From Amycolatopsis sp. NBC_01480 (GTDB lineage Bacteria > Actinomycetota > Actinomycetes > Mycobacteriales > Pseudonocardiaceae), in NCBI RefSeq assembly GCF_036227205.1, contig NZ_CP109442.1, positions 8,308,001 through 8,372,000 on the forward strand: a DNA stretch of 64,000 nucleotides, in the 5' to 3' direction. The notes beneath the pieces were generated by a model. It ran no database searches and was not told the origin of the DNA. It worked only from the letters and a program-made list of their open reading frames with translations. The first letter of the stretch is position 1. Every line of letters begins with the position of its first letter. A program made the translations under genes and the position numbers. This document shows positions 63,109-64,000 of the stretch, piece by piece.

Positions 63109-63675
63109 TCAGTGCTGCGGGCTCAGCCCCGCCACGGCCAGCCCGAACAGCCGGTCCGCCCGCGCGGCCGGATCGGGATGGTGCTCGGTCGCCAGCACCA
63201 CGCCGACGGCCAGCGTGATCAGGTCCGAGACCGTCACGCCGGCCGTCACCGCGCCGTCCTGCACCGCGCGGCTCAGCAGCGGGCCCGCCGCGTCCTCCAG
63301 CGCCATCGAGCAGGAACTCTCGTGCACTGACTCGGGCTCGACGCCGTCGTAGGCCAGCGCGGCCGCCAGCCCCCGCGCGGAGACGCAGTACGCGACGACG
63401 TCACCCAGCCAGTCCAGCAGCGCCTTCCGGCTGTCGCCGTGACCGGCCAGCTCCTGCGCGCGTACGCACAGGGCCTCGATCCGCGTCCGGGAAACCGCCT
63501 CCACCAACGCCCGGCGCGTGGGGAAGTGCCGCCGCACCGTCGCCGAGCCCACCCCCGCCGTGCGGGCGATCTGCTCGAGCGACGCACCGGCCCCATGCAC
63601 GGAGACCTCCGCCTCGGCCACGGCGAGGATGCGCACGTAGTTGCGCCGAGCGTCGGCGCGCTGGTGGTCAGGCAT
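63109..63675 (-). CDS. TetR-family transcriptional regulator
   Basis: A 188-residue TetR: RADARRNYVRILAVAEAEVS, then LEQIARTAGVGSATVRRHFP as the helix-turn-helix, and a C-terminal domain of the SbtR/YxaF-like kind (LALAYDGVEPESVHESSCSM region read as AAALAYDGVEPESVHESSCS). It is divergent from an NmrA-like gene. A 20-bp inverted repeat with one mismatch lies between them and is the likely operator. This arrangement is common for redox-sensing or xenobiotic response pairs. Confidence 0.88.
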   Translation of the reverse strand: MPDHQRADARRNYVRILAVAEAEVSVHGAGASLEQIARTAGVGSATVRRHFPTRRALVEAVSRTRIEALCVRAQELAGHGDSRKALLDWLGDVVAYCVSARGLAAALAYDGVEPESVHESSCSMALEDAAGPLLSRAVQDGAVTAGVTVSDLITLAVGVVLATEHHPDPAARADRLFGLAVAGLSPQH

Positions 63676-63706
63676 GGCGCTCCTCGGTGGTTGTTTCGGT
63701 GGTTGC

Positions 63707-63763
63707 TAAGTGGCGGACCCCGCCGTATCGTAGCGGAACAGAAACGGCGGGGCCCGCCACTTA
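63707..63763. promoter_or_regulatory. 20-bp inverted repeat in the TetR/NmrA divergent promoter
   Basis: TAAGTGGCGGACCCCGCCGT and ACGGCGGGGCCCGCCACTTA are reverse complements with one mismatch, spaced by 17 bp. The arms contain the inner dyad GGCGG-CCGCC. It occupies most of the 116-bp divergent intergenic region, so a repressor bound here could block both promoters. Confidence 0.7.
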
Positions 63764-63791
63764 ATCAGCTTGACCCTTACCGAGGAGCACC

Positions 63792-64000
63792 ATGTCTGTT
63801 GAGTCCGCGCCTGTCCTCGTCACCGGCGCCACCGGGCGGCAGGGCGGCGCCACCGCCCGTGCGCTGCTCGCCACGGGCGTTCCGGTCCGCGCTATGGTGC
63901 GTGATCCGGGCGCCGCCGGGGCGAAGGCCGTCGAAGCGCTCGGTGCCGAATTGGTCACCGGCGACCTGCACGACCGCGAGTCCGTGACCCGCGCCGCCAA
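63792..64000 (+). CDS. NmrA-like NAD(P)-binding protein, 3'-partial
   Basis: The first 69 codons are visible before the window ends: [20 protein letters not shown] is the Rossmann dinucleotide motif, followed by [20 protein letters not shown] and [19 protein letters not shown]. This is the NmrA/atypical SDR pattern found in redox-sensing proteins and NAD(P)H:quinone-type enzymes. GAGGAG precedes the ATG. It is divergent from a TetR gene across a 20-bp dyad. Confidence 0.85.
   Translation, partial: MSVESAPVLVTGATGRQGGATARALLATGVPVRAMVRDPGAAGAKAVEALGAELVTGDLHDRESVTRAA

Overview
The window is very high-GC DNA with the strong G/C third-position bias, frequent GTG starts and ATGA/TGATG gene overlaps of an actinomycete. 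F420-type LLM oxidoreductase, MmpS-like and DUF3558 proteins, an MptB-type GT-C mannosyltransferase and dense TetR/MarR/GntR regulation point to the Pseudonocardiales. An Amycolatopsis-like genome is my best guess, but this is inference from gene content. I saw no rRNA, tRNA or CRISPR array.

Layout. 0-6.5 kb: the 3' end of a GH95 fucosidase, a DoxX membrane protein, a LysR regulator, a DUF4190/MmpS-like membrane protein, an internally deleted relic copy of the LysR gene, and a coupled ArsR / SRPBCC / reductase operon. 6.5-17.5 kb: a long leftward operon headed by an unusual XRE+TetR fusion regulator. It encodes the three enzymes of L-carnitine to glycine betaine conversion (beta-keto acid cleavage enzyme, carnitine dehydrogenase, thioesterase), a complete peptide-type ABC importer and a serine hydrolase. 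A 5'-truncated corrinoid-binding-protein-like gene lies beyond a palindromic repeat, and a short crotonase is divergent. 17.7-22.05 kb: an accessory island with a tightly coupled three-gene operon of unassigned function (helical protein, AAA_28-like NTPase, class I aminoacyl-tRNA-synthetase-like/ASCH protein). Its last gene is split by an IS3-family element whose removal restores one 491-codon frame. 22-28 kb: a nitrilase / MFS / HpcH aldolase operon under a divergent GntR regulator, then an M20 peptidase and an alpha/beta hydrolase.

28-40 kb: mostly core metabolism and regulation (DUF5703, propeller lipoprotein, aldo/keto reductase, LLM oxidoreductase, UppP, histidine phosphatase, M3 peptidase, TetR, MarR with epoxide hydrolase, SDR, small kinase, malate dehydrogenase). 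40-50.6 kb: a DUF3558 lipoprotein, a FUSC membrane protein and two large GH92 alpha-mannosidase-family proteins that both have Gln where most family members have the acid Glu. 51-54.8 kb: small proteins, a methyltransferase, and an M55 D-aminopeptidase coupled to an M20 peptidase. 55-60.4 kb: a second complete dipeptide ABC importer, divergent from the M55/M20 pair, suggesting uptake and degradation of (D-)dipeptides. 60.4-64 kb: a TetR/small-protein pair, an MptB-like mannosyltransferase, and a TetR divergent from an NmrA-like gene that runs off the window.

Regulatory DNA is unusually legible. Perfect inverted repeats lie in front of ArsR, XRE-TetR, GntR, MarR, GH92 and TetR genes. A recurrent 16-bp GTATAACGYCCTATAC element occurs three times. 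Long dispersed palindromes sit at gene ends.
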